Positions 1-7,147 are shown, numbered from the stretch's first letter. The stretch is DNA of 64,000 nucleotides from SIG480 sp045537045 (GCA_045537045.1 JAZSOS010000008.1:8321-72320), one strand, 5' to 3'. Translations and numbers: made by a program. The notes: generated by a model from the sequence alone, not told the origin.

Positions 1-31
1 TCTGTACCGGAATGATAGTGTTTTTCAACAC

Positions 32-76
32 CACACCAAAAGCCGTGCGGGAAATTCCCGCACGGCTTTTGGTGTG
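32..76. terminator. Perfect 22-bp hairpin, likely bidirectional terminator
   Basis: Arms 32-53 and 55-76 are exact reverse complements with one base between them. The stem starts CACACCAAAAGCC and closes at GGGAA/TTCCC. The A/T-rich outer part supplies a T-run in both directions, so it can end the minus-strand lipoprotein gene at 114 and whatever lies to the left. A diverged relative of the same hairpin lies at 2590-2625. Confidence 0.75.
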
Positions 77-113
77 AAAGGTAATATGAAATATAAACGA
101 TTAGCAACAGTTT

Positions 114-683
114 TTAATAAGAAGATGCGGAATACTGAACCGTAACACGCGCACGCTCTTCGTGTATCGTTATGGTCAGGCGTATCTGCCCGCCCTTTGA
201 ATCATTGAGGCTCCAGTCCTCTATAAAATCATCAAAGGTGACGTCTGAAAAATCGCGCTTATCTCCGAGCGCACCGCCATGCCCCGGGTACGTTGTCGGT
301 TCTCCGTAGGTATCAATGAGCGTGTTTTTCAGCTCATCAATAAGTACCTCAAGCTCTTCGCCCTTGCTTTCCACAACAGTTTCATACCCGCCGCCGTAGA
401 GAAGCTTTTCGCCGTCTTTATCTTCGAAACAGAGGTATCGTGTAAACTGATGCCCTGCAAACTCGGTTTTTGCATTAAAATCATGCCGCATAACCTGCGG
501 ATTTTCCGTAATGTCTGCTTCTTCCGTATTGAGAAGCTCGCAAACCTCCGCAAGCGTCTTGCCGACACATGGCTCAAGATTCAGTTGCAAAGTCTCTTCA
601 TTCTGATTTTGGGTAGTGCTTGTACATCCCGCAAGTGATACGCAAAGCACAAGTGCCAATATTAAAGATAAACGATTTTTCAT
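114..683 (-). CDS. Putative lipoprotein, unknown function
   Basis: 189 aa. A lipoprotein signal is seen at residues 1-20 (basic start, hydrophobic core, lipobox L-A-G-C with Cys20), so the protein should be anchored outside the membrane. The rest is acidic and soluble with no motif I recognise. ATG at 683 follows AAGGAGAAG at good distance. It is the last gene of a minus-strand set with the proteins at 711 and 1377 and ends at the large hairpin at 32-76. Exported location is well supported; the role is unknown. Confidence 0.75.
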   Translation of the reverse strand: MKNRLSLILALVLCVSLAGCTSTTQNQNEETLQLNLEPCVGKTLAEVCELLNTEEADITENPQVMRHDFNAKTEFAGHQFTRYLCFEDKDGEKLLYGGGYETVVESKGEELEVLIDELKNTLIDTYGEPTTYPGHGGALGDKRDFSDVTFDDFIEDWSLNDSKGGQIRLTITIHEERARVTVQYSASSY

Positions 684-710
684 AAACTACTTCTCCTTGT
701 ATGATCACCG

Positions 711-1367
711 TTATTTCTTAAGCTGTTTTAAAAGGTCTTCAACCTTTATTCCGTTATAAGATGTCCTCATCTGCGCGGTACTTTCGTCAAAGGCAGAAAT
801 CGCATACCCCTCATCTGTAACGTAGTATGTACCCATAACAGAATAAGAAAAGCGTTCTCCCTTATTCTTATCTGCTATTACAGGTATAACAACTTCCATT
901 CCATTCGTAAATTCAGGATAGTACTCTTCATACAACGATGAACCTACAAGCTTAATTTGCTCTCCCTTCTCAAATTTGTTTTCTGTATCCTTAACTATTT
1001 GTATCGTGTATTCAAAAAATTCATACTCATCTTTTATTCCATTTGCCTTTCTTTTTTTATCCAACTCTATATCGCCGGTTGACACTTTCTTTGTAAATAT
1101 AGACTTTTCACCAATCACCTCTCCTTGAACAAAACTATCAAATCTCTCTTTTACTTCTTTTAAAGGCATATCTCGCATTGAAACATTTTCAGGTTTTTTT
1201 ATTCCACATATAGGATACATTTCTCGAAGCGAAAGTATTTGCTCGTCAGTCAAATGATATTCAAGTTTTGAGTCCATATGCGATAAAGCAAATGCACAGA
1301 TTGCAAAGATCAACACCAAAATTGAAATTAATATGCAACCTGTTTTTTTCTTCATTGCGTTCATCAT
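711..1367 (-). CDS. Membrane-anchored extracytoplasmic protein, unknown function
   Basis: 218 aa. One N-terminal hydrophobic segment (about residues 9-29) after a KKK stretch suggests a signal anchor; the remainder is charged and should face outside. No family recognised. AGGAGG sits five bases before ATG 1367 and eight before the adjacent second ATG, so either may be used. It starts only ten bases after the stop of the matrixin-like protease, which points to one transcript and perhaps a shared job at the cell surface. Its base composition is AT-richer than the nearby galU and rpsF genes. Confidence 0.7.
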   Translation of the reverse strand: MMNAMKKKTGCILISILVLIFAICAFALSHMDSKLEYHLTDEQILSLREMYPICGIKKPENVSMRDMPLKEVKERFDSFVQGEVIGEKSIFTKKVSTGDIELDKKRKANGIKDEYEFFEYTIQIVKDTENKFEKGEQIKLVGSSLYEEYYPEFTNGMEVVIPVIADKNKGERFSYSVMGTYYVTDEGYAISAFDESTAQMRTSYNGIKVEDLLKQLKK

Positions 1368-1376
1368 CTCAACCTC

Positions 1377-2030
1377 CTAATACTTATTGTTTAAGTCTGT
1401 TATATCGTGAGCTTGTGGAAGGTAGTAACTTAAAGGGCCTTGCCTCATAACCGATGCAGCTGTCGTAGGTGAATATGCTCCATCCGGATGTCCTAAACAA
1501 AGAGCATGCCCTATTTCATGAACCATCGTTTTTCTTAAATTCGTTGTATCGCTATAATTTGATACTTCTGGAGTAAAAAAAATCCCTGCATACCTAATTG
1601 ATTTAGATGAGGCATTCGCAGTTGCTACAGAAGTTATAAGAACATTATCCGTAGAAGTAAGATCACAAACACCATTTGTATTCATTGCGTCAGCCATAGT
1701 AAATCTGTCATACCAATAATCTTCCGATGCTGTTACCAAGTCTACATTTGAAGATGAGAAAGCTGTCTCGGTAACAAAAACATTATTCGAGGCATTCGGC
1801 CATGCCGCACGCGCTATCGTATAGTTACTTGAATAATCTCCGCTAAGTCCATAATTACACATCTTGAGATTTGCAACTCCGTTTGTTACGAAATTCCATT
1901 TTAAAACTATCGGAACTCCATTGTTATAATACATCTCATGTGCAAATGCAGTTGTTGCATTTATAACACACACGCTCGAAATCAAGCATAAAAGTAATAC
2001 ATATGAAATAGTACGCCTACATTTTTTCAT
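1377..2030 (-). CDS. Secreted matrixin-like zinc metalloprotease
   Basis: 217 aa. A signal peptide covers residues 1-30 (hydrophobic core, cleavage after A-F-A). The catalytic motif is HEIGHALCLGH at residues 171-181: the three zinc-binding histidines (171, 175, 181) and Glu172 are all present. About fourteen residues later comes a Met-turn-like S-V-M (Met195), and the protein ends with a P-x-x-H-D-I-x-D-L pattern as in matrixins (peptidase M10). The usual Gly of HExxHxxGxxH is Cys here. AAGGAGG precedes ATG 2030. A weak promoter (TTGTCG-16 nt-GATAAT) lies around 2100-2140. The first gene of a three-gene exported set; substrate unknown. Confidence 0.8.
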   Translation of the reverse strand: MKKCRRTISYVLLLCLISSVCVINATTAFAHEMYYNNGVPIVLKWNFVTNGVANLKMCNYGLSGDYSSNYTIARAAWPNASNNVFVTETAFSSSNVDLVTASEDYWYDRFTMADAMNTNGVCDLTSTDNVLITSVATANASSKSIRYAGIFFTPEVSNYSDTTNLRKTMVHEIGHALCLGHPDGAYSPTTAASVMRQGPLSYYLPQAHDITDLNNKY

Positions 2031-2133
2031 AGCAAATTTTCCTCCTTCAAAATCCTTACGTCGACTTTTTGCTTTTACTACATATATAATCGTATTACTT
2101 TACCATAGCACATTATCCCACCTTCCGTTATTC

Positions 2134-2192
2134 CGACAAAACAAAAACGCGCAGAAGCTGCTCCATCATTTTCGGAGAAGTTGTTCTGTGCG
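2134..2192 (-). terminator. Rho-independent terminator of the small peptide unit
   Basis: CGCGCAGAA (2148-2156) pairs with TTCTGTGCG (2184-2192), one G-U pair; on the minus strand the stem is followed by TTTTTGTTTTG. It closes the unit that starts at the promoter near 2359. Confidence 0.6.
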
Positions 2193-2216
2193 TAACTTAT
2201 CTTGAATTATATACCG

Positions 2217-2297
2217 CTATGACCGAATCTTTCCGGAGGGATACAACGTAAGACACACCTTTGCAGAGACACTTCTCCGAATAAGCTTACTTACCAT
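2217..2297 (-). CDS. Possible 26-aa basic peptide
   Basis: A short ORF of 26 codons reading M-V-S-K-L-I-R-R-S-V and ending G-K-I-R-S, with about seven basic and no acidic residues. It has everything a gene needs: a promoter (2331-2359), a strong GGGGGTGAT ribosome binding site six bases before ATG 2297, and a terminator (2134-2192). Nothing is recognised. It could be a real small peptide, a leader peptide, or the start of a decayed regulator gene. A longer frame from 2510 exists but begins upstream of the promoter and lacks a ribosome binding site. Confidence 0.45.
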   Translation of the reverse strand: MVSKLIRRSVSAKVCLTLYPSGKIRS

Positions 2298-2330
2298 TGT
2301 TATCACCCCCCATTTCCTTTTTATGGTTAT

Positions 2331-2376
2331 AATGTAGCATATATTCGTGCATTTGTCAACACATTTTTGTGCATTT
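2331..2376 (-). promoter_or_regulatory. Promoter with direct-repeat operator for the 26-aa ORF
   Basis: -35 TTGACA (2359-2354) and -10 TACATT (2336-2331) with a 17-nt spacer on the minus strand. The octamer AAATGCAC occurs at 2354-2347 and 2376-2369, exactly 22 bp (two helical turns) apart on either side of the -35, as expected for a repressor site. Confidence 0.55.
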
Positions 2377-2463
2377 CGCGCAGGGAATATTCCGCAAAGA
2401 AATAATTGTATTGTAATGAATGAGTTCGCAGGAAACGGCGCAGGAAATCGCTCCAACTTTTTC

Positions 2464-2586
2464 TTGACAATTACCATCACATCGTATATAATAAAAATAT
2501 AAAAAGGCAACCGATAGACGGTTCGCCCTCAAAATAGTGTTATAAAGAATAACCGCTGATTTTGGACGATCGGGCGGTTATTTTTT
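2464..2586 (+). ncRNA. Orphan antitoxin-like RNA (type I toxin-antitoxin remnant)
   Basis: A consensus promoter (TTGACA 2464-2469, 17 nt, TATAAT 2487-2492) drives an RNA of about 88 nt that ends at a terminator: AATAACCGC (2548-2556) pairs with GCGGTTATT (2574-2582) and is followed by a T-run. The same sequence read on the minus strand has the conserved 3' end of small Fst/TxpA-like toxin genes: the codons N-N-R-P followed by a short tail, a stop, then a second terminator at 2527-2490. In such loci toxin and antitoxin RNAs converge and overlap at these two terminators. The hydrophobic toxin start is not found to the right; the hairpin block begins there instead. The family match is from memory of these loci. 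Confidence 0.45.
2490..2527 (-). terminator. Minus-strand terminator of the lost toxin gene
   Basis: GGCAACCG (2506-2513) pairs with CGGTTCGCC (2519-2527, one bulge); on the minus strand the stem is followed by TTTTTATATTTTTATT. Confidence 0.6.
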
Positions 2587-2589
2587 ACG

Positions 2590-2790
2590 CCAAAAGCCGT
2601 GAAGGAAATTCCAGTACGGCTTTGGGGTTGGTCTCCCTGGGTGCAGGGTCGCAACCCTGCTCGTTTTAAGGGGATTTGCAAGGGGGAAATCGAAATCCCC
2701 CTTGCATTCGCTTTGCTTCTTTGGGGAAAACCAAAGAAGGCCCGCCCGGCAGGGCAAGGACTTTGCGGTCTTCCGCAAGCGAAAAAACAA
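2590..2790. repeat. Block of five successive hairpins
   Basis: No credible gene lies here. Five stems follow each other: CCAAAAGCCGT/ACGGCTTTGG (2590-2625), GCAGGGT/ACCCTGC (2643-2660), a 10-bp GCAAGGGGGA/TCCCCCTTGC (2678-2705), a 9-bp CTTCTTTGG/CCAAAGAAG (2716-2739) and TTGCGG/CCGCAA (2763-2778). The first is a diverged copy of the hairpin at 32-76. It looks like a dispersed intergenic repeat and may also terminate the transcript of the metal-binding lipoprotein gene that ends at 2828. Confidence 0.6.
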
Positions 2791-2827
2791 ACGGATTCAC
2801 AACAGAACCCGTTCATTAAATGTATCT

Positions 2828-3706
2828 TTACCCCAACACCTGCTCGATTGCATCGAGGTTGTGATGTACTGCATTTATATATGCATCCTTGTCGTTGCCG
2901 TCCTCGGCACCCGAGGTGAGCGTGTCTATACTTATCGGAGTGCATCCCGTAACCTTGCAGATTTTCTTGACTTCTTCACTGTCAATCAGGCTTTGCTGAA
3001 CAAGCAAATGCGAAAACTGCGTAGCCCCGGGTACTTTGAAATATTCATCCAAATCCGCATCTGACGGAATTGTAACGTAACCTATACCAAGCTCTTTAGT
3101 AAAATACTCAAGCGAATCGTGATACACGGTAACGCTTCCGTCGCCAAAGCCTTCCGCTCGAGTTTTTGCTTCTTCAAGCAGAGAAGAAAGTTTTTCCGTA
3201 TACTCAGCGGCATTTTTTTCATACACTCCGCTGTTTTCCGGATTAAGACGGATAAGCGTCCTCTTTATCTTTTCGCACTGGTTTATGGTATTTTCAATAT
3301 CCATCCAGTAATGAGAGTTCTGAATTTCGTCCTCATCTCCAATTATATTGGGAACGTCCTCGCCGCACTCCAACGTCTCAAGCCTTGGAATACCCATAGA
3401 AGTTTTCCCGACAAAGCTTTCCATTCCCATACCGCTTGCGATAAACAAGTCCGCACCGGCCATTTTTTCGATATCATCGGGTGTAAGCGTGTAATCATGC
3501 ACACATCCAATATCCGGCTCGGTAAGATTTATGAGCGAAACCCCGTCTGCACCGTCAACAAGATTAAGCGTTGTGACATATACGGGGTAAAACGACGTAA
3601 CTATGCGAAACTCTTCCTCATCACTTTTCTGCAGTTCCTTTTCCGTACAGGAACAGAGGGAAAGAGCAAGGCAAAAAGAAAGAAGTAAGCAAACAAGTTT
3701 TTTCAT
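2828..3706 (-). CDS. Metal ABC transporter substrate-binding lipoprotein (ZnuA/AdcA-like)
   Basis: 292 aa. Signal with lipobox ending at Cys20. It follows the ZnuA/PsaA cluster 9 layout: a mature start with I-V-T-S-F-Y-P-V-Y, then H-D-Y-T-L-T-P-D-D (His70), S-H-Y-W-M-D and Y-H-D-S, which supply the usual metal-ligand histidines, and a closing acidic part. It should capture zinc or manganese outside the cell. No permease or ATPase gene for it is nearby. It starts two bases after the galU stop with only a weak AAAGG, so it is probably translated by coupling in the queT-galU transcript. The last ligand region (T-L-T-S-G-A-E-D) is unusual. Confidence 0.8.
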   Translation of the reverse strand: MKKLVCLLLSFCLALSLCSCTEKELQKSDEEEFRIVTSFYPVYVTTLNLVDGADGVSLINLTEPDIGCVHDYTLTPDDIEKMAGADLFIASGMGMESFVGKTSMGIPRLETLECGEDVPNIIGDEDEIQNSHYWMDIENTINQCEKIKRTLIRLNPENSGVYEKNAAEYTEKLSSLLEEAKTRAEGFGDGSVTVYHDSLEYFTKELGIGYVTIPSDADLDEYFKVPGATQFSHLLVQQSLIDSEEVKKICKVTGCTPISIDTLTSGAEDGNDKDAYINAVHHNLDAIEQVLG

Positions 3707-3708
3707 TA

Positions 3709-4572
3709 TCAGAGAGACAGACCTTTCATATAATTCTTAAGCCAACTGGAAACCTCGGGATTTTCAAGCGCAAGCTGGATGGAAGCTTCCATATAACCGC
3801 GGATATTTCCGGAATCAAAGCGCTCTCCTTCAAAATCAAGAGCAAGCATACGTTCCTTCTGGCAAAGTAGATTGAGTGCATCGGTAAGCTGAATTTCACC
3901 GCCGAATCCCGGCTTTGCATTCTCAAGCAGTTCATATATTCCGCTTGTCAGCACATATCTGCCGAGTATTGCATAATTTGAAAGAAGCTTGTCGGGTGTG
4001 GGCTTTTCTATAAGCTGGTTCACGTCAAACAAACGATCTTCCACAGGCTTAACACCGAGCGTACAGTACTTTGAGATTTCCGCAGTCTCTACATATTTTA
4101 CTCCGACACAGCTGCATCCATACTTCTCCGCATTGTCCGCAAGCTGCTTCGTAACCGGAACATCACTCCGCATAATATCATCGCCCAGAAGCACGGCAAA
4201 TGGCTCATCACCTGTAAATCCGCGCGCGTGCATAACCGCATGTCCAAGCCCGCGAAGCTCTTTCTGACGGATGAACGTGATGTTTGCCATGTCGGCGATT
4301 TCACGAAGCTCACGGCGAAGCTCTGTCTTACCCGACTTTTCAAGGCGATCCTCAAGCTCGGGCGAATAGTCAAAATAATCCTCAATCGCGCTTTTGCCGC
4401 GGCTTGTGATGATGAGGATATCTTCAATGCCGGAGTCAACCGCTTCCTTAACTATATAATGTATCGCAGGTTTTCCCGCAATGCATATCATTTCTTTCGG
4501 CACGGATTTTGCCGCCGGAAGCATTCTTGTTCCGAATCCCGCGGCGGGGATAACTGCCTTCTTTACCTTCAT
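3709..4572 (-). CDS. galU: UTP--glucose-1-phosphate uridylyltransferase
   Basis: 287 aa, the normal GalU length. It makes UDP-glucose from UTP and glucose 1-phosphate for cell-wall and surface polysaccharides. The nucleotide-binding start reads K-A-V-I-P-A-A-G-F-G-T-R with the P-K-E-M stretch just after; L-L-G-D-D and the I-E-K-P motif follow, then the F-G-G-E-I-Q-L-T-D-A segment near residue 225. Its ATG overlaps the queT stop by one ATGA, and GGGAGG precedes it. Middle gene of the queT-galU-ZnuA-like set. Confidence 0.95.
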   Translation of the reverse strand: MKVKKAVIPAAGFGTRMLPAAKSVPKEMICIAGKPAIHYIVKEAVDSGIEDILIITSRGKSAIEDYFDYSPELEDRLEKSGKTELRRELREIADMANITFIRQKELRGLGHAVMHARGFTGDEPFAVLLGDDIMRSDVPVTKQLADNAEKYGCSCVGVKYVETAEISKYCTLGVKPVEDRLFDVNQLIEKPTPDKLLSNYAILGRYVLTSGIYELLENAKPGFGGEIQLTDALNLLCQKERMLALDFEGERFDSGNIRGYMEASIQLALENPEVSSWLKNYMKGLSL

Positions 4573-5060
4573 TTGTTTTTCCTCCCATTCACTTTTTCCA
4601 TAATCGAAAACAATGGAATACCAAGACCGTAGCAGGCTATAACCTCACCTGCTCCGACGGTCAGAATGTTATACCACAGCGGTATCGCCTCAGTCTCCGG
4701 CAATATAATATATGTAAGCATAATTCCGACAAGGACGGCGTTTGATATTACCGTTGGCAGCGGAACAAGCCACTTTATACGTATTTTACGGGTAAGCACA
4801 ACAGCAATAAACGTTGCAAGCGTTCCGATAAGAACGTCCCATGGAAGCGTAACTCCCATAGTGACACCAACGAGATTTACGACAAGGCAACCTACGGTCA
4901 GCCCCCATACCGCCTCTGGCATAAAAAACGGCAGAATACAGAGAGCCTCGCTGATTCGCACCTGAACAGGACCATAGGACAGCGTGGGAAACGCAAGGGT
5001 AAGTACAGCATAGGCCGCCGCTATGAGCGAACAGCGCGCAAGATGAGAGGTTTTTTTCAT
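4569..5060 (-). CDS. queT: QueT-family queuosine precursor ECF transporter S component
   Basis: 163 aa with about five or six hydrophobic helices. The pattern A-A-Y-A-V-L-T-L near the start, then Y-G-P-V-Q-V-R-I-S-E-A-L and the W-D-V-L-I-G-T segment, is typical of QueT, the membrane subunit that binds queuosine precursors and works with the shared ECF ATPases. Start chosen at 5060 because GGAGG lies six bases upstream and because the promoter at 5095-5123 overlaps the longer frame. No preQ1 riboswitch fits in the short leader. Confidence 0.85.
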   Translation of the reverse strand: MKKTSHLARCSLIAAAYAVLTLAFPTLSYGPVQVRISEALCILPFFMPEAVWGLTVGCLVVNLVGVTMGVTLPWDVLIGTLATFIAVVLTRKIRIKWLVPLPTVISNAVLVGIMLTYIILPETEAIPLWYNILTVGAGEVIACYGLGIPLFSIMEKVNGRKNK

Positions 5061-5094
5061 GGTTATCCTCCAAACATTAATTATATTTTTATTA

Positions 5095-5123
5095 ATTATA
5101 ACAAAGACGTATACAAATTTCAA
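5095..5123 (-). promoter_or_regulatory. queT-galU operon promoter
   Basis: TTGAAA (5123-5118), 17 nt, TATAAT (5100-5095) on the minus strand. Back to back with the rpsF promoter; the two -35 boxes are about 18 bp apart. Confidence 0.75.
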
Positions 5124-5141
5124 GTTAAATGAAAATTTTGG

Positions 5142-5169
5142 TTGACTTTTTTCAAAAATTGTGTATAAT
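5142..5169 (+). promoter_or_regulatory. rpsF-ssb-rpsR operon promoter
   Basis: TTGACT (5142-5147), 16 nt, TATAAT (5164-5169). Confidence 0.75.
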
Positions 5170-5174
5170 ATTAT

Positions 5175-5250
5175 TTTGCAGAGTTTTGCACACAGTGTGC
5201 ATCGCTCTATCCTTGCTCCCGAATATATACGGGGGCCATAAGTCCAGAAG
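5175..5250 (+). promoter_or_regulatory. Structured rpsF leader, possible S6:S18 autoregulatory site
   Basis: The leader holds a 15-nt palindrome TGCACACAGTGTGCA (5187-5201) and a hairpin with CCCG (5218-5221) facing CGGG across an A/T loop, then GCC. Firmicutes rpsF leaders often bind the S6:S18 complex through a hairpin with an exposed CCG. The structure is seen; the binding role is inferred. Confidence 0.35.
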
Positions 5251-5263
5251 GAGGTGTTTTACA

Positions 5264-5566
5264 ATGGCAAAGGTTTCCGCAAAGTACGAAACAGTTTTTA
5301 TCATCAACTGTGAACTCGGCGAAGAGGCTATCGCAGAGCTTGTTGCAAAGTTCAAAACTCTCGTTGAGAAGAACGGCACTCTTGTCAATGTCGACGAATG
5401 GGGTAAGCGCAGATTCGCATATCCGATCAACGACATGAACGAAGGTTACTATGTTCTCTTCGATTTTGAGTGCGTTCCGTCCTTCCCGGCAGAGCTTGAC
5501 CGTGTTTTCAAGATCACGGAAGGCATCATGCGCTCGCTCATCATCTGCAAAGATGAAATCGCTTAA
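5264..5566 (+). CDS. rpsF: 30S ribosomal protein S6
   Basis: 100 aa. S6 is a small-subunit protein that pairs with S18. The typical Y-E-T-V-F-I-I start, the D-E-W-G-K-R-R-F-A-Y-P-I segment near residue 45 and E-G-Y-Y-V-L-F-D-F are all present. The longer frame from 5129 is rejected because it would start inside the promoter; ATG 5264 has AAGGAGGTG upstream. First gene of the classical rpsF-ssb-rpsR operon. Confidence 0.97.
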   Translation: MAKVSAKYETVFIINCELGEEAIAELVAKFKTLVEKNGTLVNVDEWGKRRFAYPINDMNEGYYVLFDFECVPSFPAELDRVFKITEGIMRSLIICKDEIA

Positions 5567-5580
5567 GGAGGTAACTTCCT

Positions 5581-6042
5581 GTGCTTAACAAAGTTATTCT
5601 CATGGGTAGACTTACCCGCGACCCCGAGCTTCGCCACACACAGTCCGATATTCCGGTAGCGTCGTTTACGCTCGCTGTTGACCGCGGCTATTCCCGCCGT
5701 GACGACAACCAGCAGCAGTCTGCTGATTTCATCAACATCGTTGCATGGCGCAACACCGCCGAATTCGTATCCAAGTGGTTTTCAAAGGGTCAGCTTGTCG
5801 CTGTAAGCGGCAGACTTCAGGTCCGTAACTATAAAGACCGCGACGGTAACAACCGTACAGCAACAGAGGTTGTTGCAGACGAGTGCTTCTTCGCTGAATC
5901 AAAGCGTGATGGCGCATCCGGTGCTGCTGCATTCTCCCCGTTCGGTGAGCCGCCCGCTCCGTCAAGCGTCGGACTTAACGCTGTCTCATCCGGTTCTGAT
6001 TTTGAAGAGCTTGTTGGTGACGACGGCGAGCTTCCATTCTAA
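5581..6042 (+). CDS. ssb: Single-stranded DNA-binding protein
   Basis: 153 aa. An OB-fold covers about residues 1-105 (start L-N-K-V-I-L-M-G-R-L-T-R-D-P-E-L), followed by a flexible linker and the acidic tip D-D-G-E-L-P-F that recruits replication and repair partners. GTG start at 5581 with GGAGG at 5566-5570; the in-frame ATG seven codons later would cut the first strand of the fold. It lies between rpsF and rpsR, as is usual in Firmicutes. Confidence 0.97.
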   Translation: MLNKVILMGRLTRDPELRHTQSDIPVASFTLAVDRGYSRRDDNQQQSADFINIVAWRNTAEFVSKWFSKGQLVAVSGRLQVRNYKDRDGNNRTATEVVADECFFAESKRDGASGAAAFSPFGEPPAPSSVGLNAVSSGSDFEELVGDDGELPF

Positions 6043-6068
6043 TTTTTGAATAAAGGAGGACCCTATCA

Positions 6069-6299
6069 ATGGATAGAAACCTTAAGAACCGCAAGCGCAA
6101 GAAGGTTTGCCCGTTCTGCGCTGATAAGGTAAGCTTCATCGATTACAAGGATGCAGCACGTCTTCGCAGATTCACATCCGAGCGCGGCAAGATTCTTCCG
6201 CGCCGTATGACAGGCGTTTGCGCTGCTCATCAGCGTCAGGTTACAGAAGCTATCAAGCGTGCACGTCACATTGCGCTTCTCCCCTACGTTAACGACTAA
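6069..6299 (+). CDS. rpsR: 30S ribosomal protein S18
   Basis: 76 aa, normal length, very basic. The C-P-F-C start with A-D-K-V, then D-Y-K-D, a P-R-R-M-T-G-V-C-A-A-H-Q-R core and the closing I-K-R-A-R-H-I-A-L-L-P-Y are diagnostic. Binds the S6 site of the small subunit. AAGGAGG precedes ATG 6069. Last gene of the operon, ended by the terminator at 6310. Confidence 0.97.
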   Translation: MDRNLKNRKRKKVCPFCADKVSFIDYKDAARLRRFTSERGKILPRRMTGVCAAHQRQVTEAIKRARHIALLPYVND

Positions 6300-6309
6300 T
6301 ATGTACATC

Positions 6310-6347
6310 AAATCACCTGCGGAAATCCGCAGGTGATTTTGTTGTCT
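6310..6347 (+). terminator. rpsR operon terminator
   Basis: AAATCACCTGCGGA is matched by TCCGCAGGTGATTT (6326-6339), then a T-rich tail TTTGTTGTCTTTTTT. Confidence 0.85.
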
Positions 6348-6370
6348 TTTTTCGGTTTTTATGCTATACT
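6342..6370 (+). promoter_or_regulatory. Probable ppa promoter
   Basis: TTGTCT (6342-6347), 17 nt, TATACT (6365-6370), overlapping the T-tail of the preceding terminator. Confidence 0.55.
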
Positions 6371-6511
6371 GAAAATATAAACACTCAACAGATAGTGCGA
6401 TATGATGTTATCACACATTTTCTATACACACAGAAACCCTTGTTGTACATTGAGGTTAAAGAGGCATTTGTTGTTATATAAAAACCGATTAAAATAAAAA
6501 GGAGCATAATT

Positions 6512-7045
6512 ATGTCTAATATTTGGCACGACATTTCCCCCAAGAGAATACACGCAGAGGATTTTATATGTGTTGTTGAAATTTCAAAAGGAAGCAAGAA
6601 AAAATATGAACTTGATAAAGAGACAGGTTATTTGATACTTGACAGAATTTTGCACACCTCCACTCACTACCCCGCAAATTATGGCTTTATCCCCCGTACT
6701 TACGGAGACGATAATGACCCTCTTGATGTTTTGCTTTTATGCTCCGAACAAATAGAGCCGATGACTTTAGTAAGAGCATATCCTATCGGTGTTATATCAA
6801 TGATAGATAATAATCGCAATGACGAAAAAATTATTGCAATTCCGTTCAGTGACCCTAATTATAATGTCTATAAAGATATCGGGGAACTACCCGAGCATAT
6901 TTTCGATGAAATGAGACATTTTTTCACTGTTTACAAAAATCTCGAAAATAAAGAAACAGCAGTTAATGAAGTAAGCAACAGGGAAGTATCTGTTGATATA
7001 ATAAAAAATGGTATAGATAGTTACATAGAAAAATTTTGCAAATGA
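6512..7045 (+). CDS. ppa: Inorganic pyrophosphatase, family I
   Basis: 177 aa, the usual length for the soluble family I enzyme, which splits pyrophosphate to drive biosynthesis. The metal-site signature D-N-D-P-L-D-V-L (about residue 70) and the preceding P-A-N-Y-G-F-I-P stretch are intact; G-S-K-K-K-Y-E-L and L-D-R-I-L mark the start of the barrel. AAAGGAG precedes ATG 6512. Single-gene unit between its own promoter and the terminator at 7111. It is clearly AT-richer than rpsF or proA, which hints at separate acquisition. Confidence 0.93.
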   Translation: MSNIWHDISPKRIHAEDFICVVEISKGSKKKYELDKETGYLILDRILHTSTHYPANYGFIPRTYGDDNDPLDVLLLCSEQIEPMTLVRAYPIGVISMIDNNRNDEKIIAIPFSDPNYNVYKDIGELPEHIFDEMRHFFTVYKNLENKETAVNEVSNREVSVDIIKNGIDSYIEKFCK

Positions 7046-7110
7046 TCTTTAACAAATTATTCTATATGAAACCCTAATTACACCGAATTCTCCGTATACT
7101 GTGTAAATCA

Positions 7111-7145
7111 AAAAGCTCCCACATTTTTTGGTGTGAGAGCTTTTC
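7111..7145. terminator. Bidirectional terminator between ppa and proA
   Basis: AAAAGCTC(C)CACA pairs with TGTG(A)GAGCTTTT; T-runs follow on both strands, so it can end ppa (+) and proA (-). Confidence 0.8.
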
Positions 7146-7147
7146 TT

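Noticed and set aside
2529..2945. 138-aa minus-strand frame
   Set aside because: It runs from within the metal-binding lipoprotein gene through the hairpin block into the toxin remnant; no ribosome binding site. Only its last codons (N-N-R-P tail) are meaningful.
2599..3064. Plus-strand frames of 106 and 120 codons
   Set aside because: They cover the hairpin repeat and the reverse of the metal-binding lipoprotein gene, without start signals.
5061..5094. preQ1 riboswitch before queT
   Set aside because: From the -10 box to the ribosome binding site only about 30 bases remain and no preQ1 aptamer pattern is visible.
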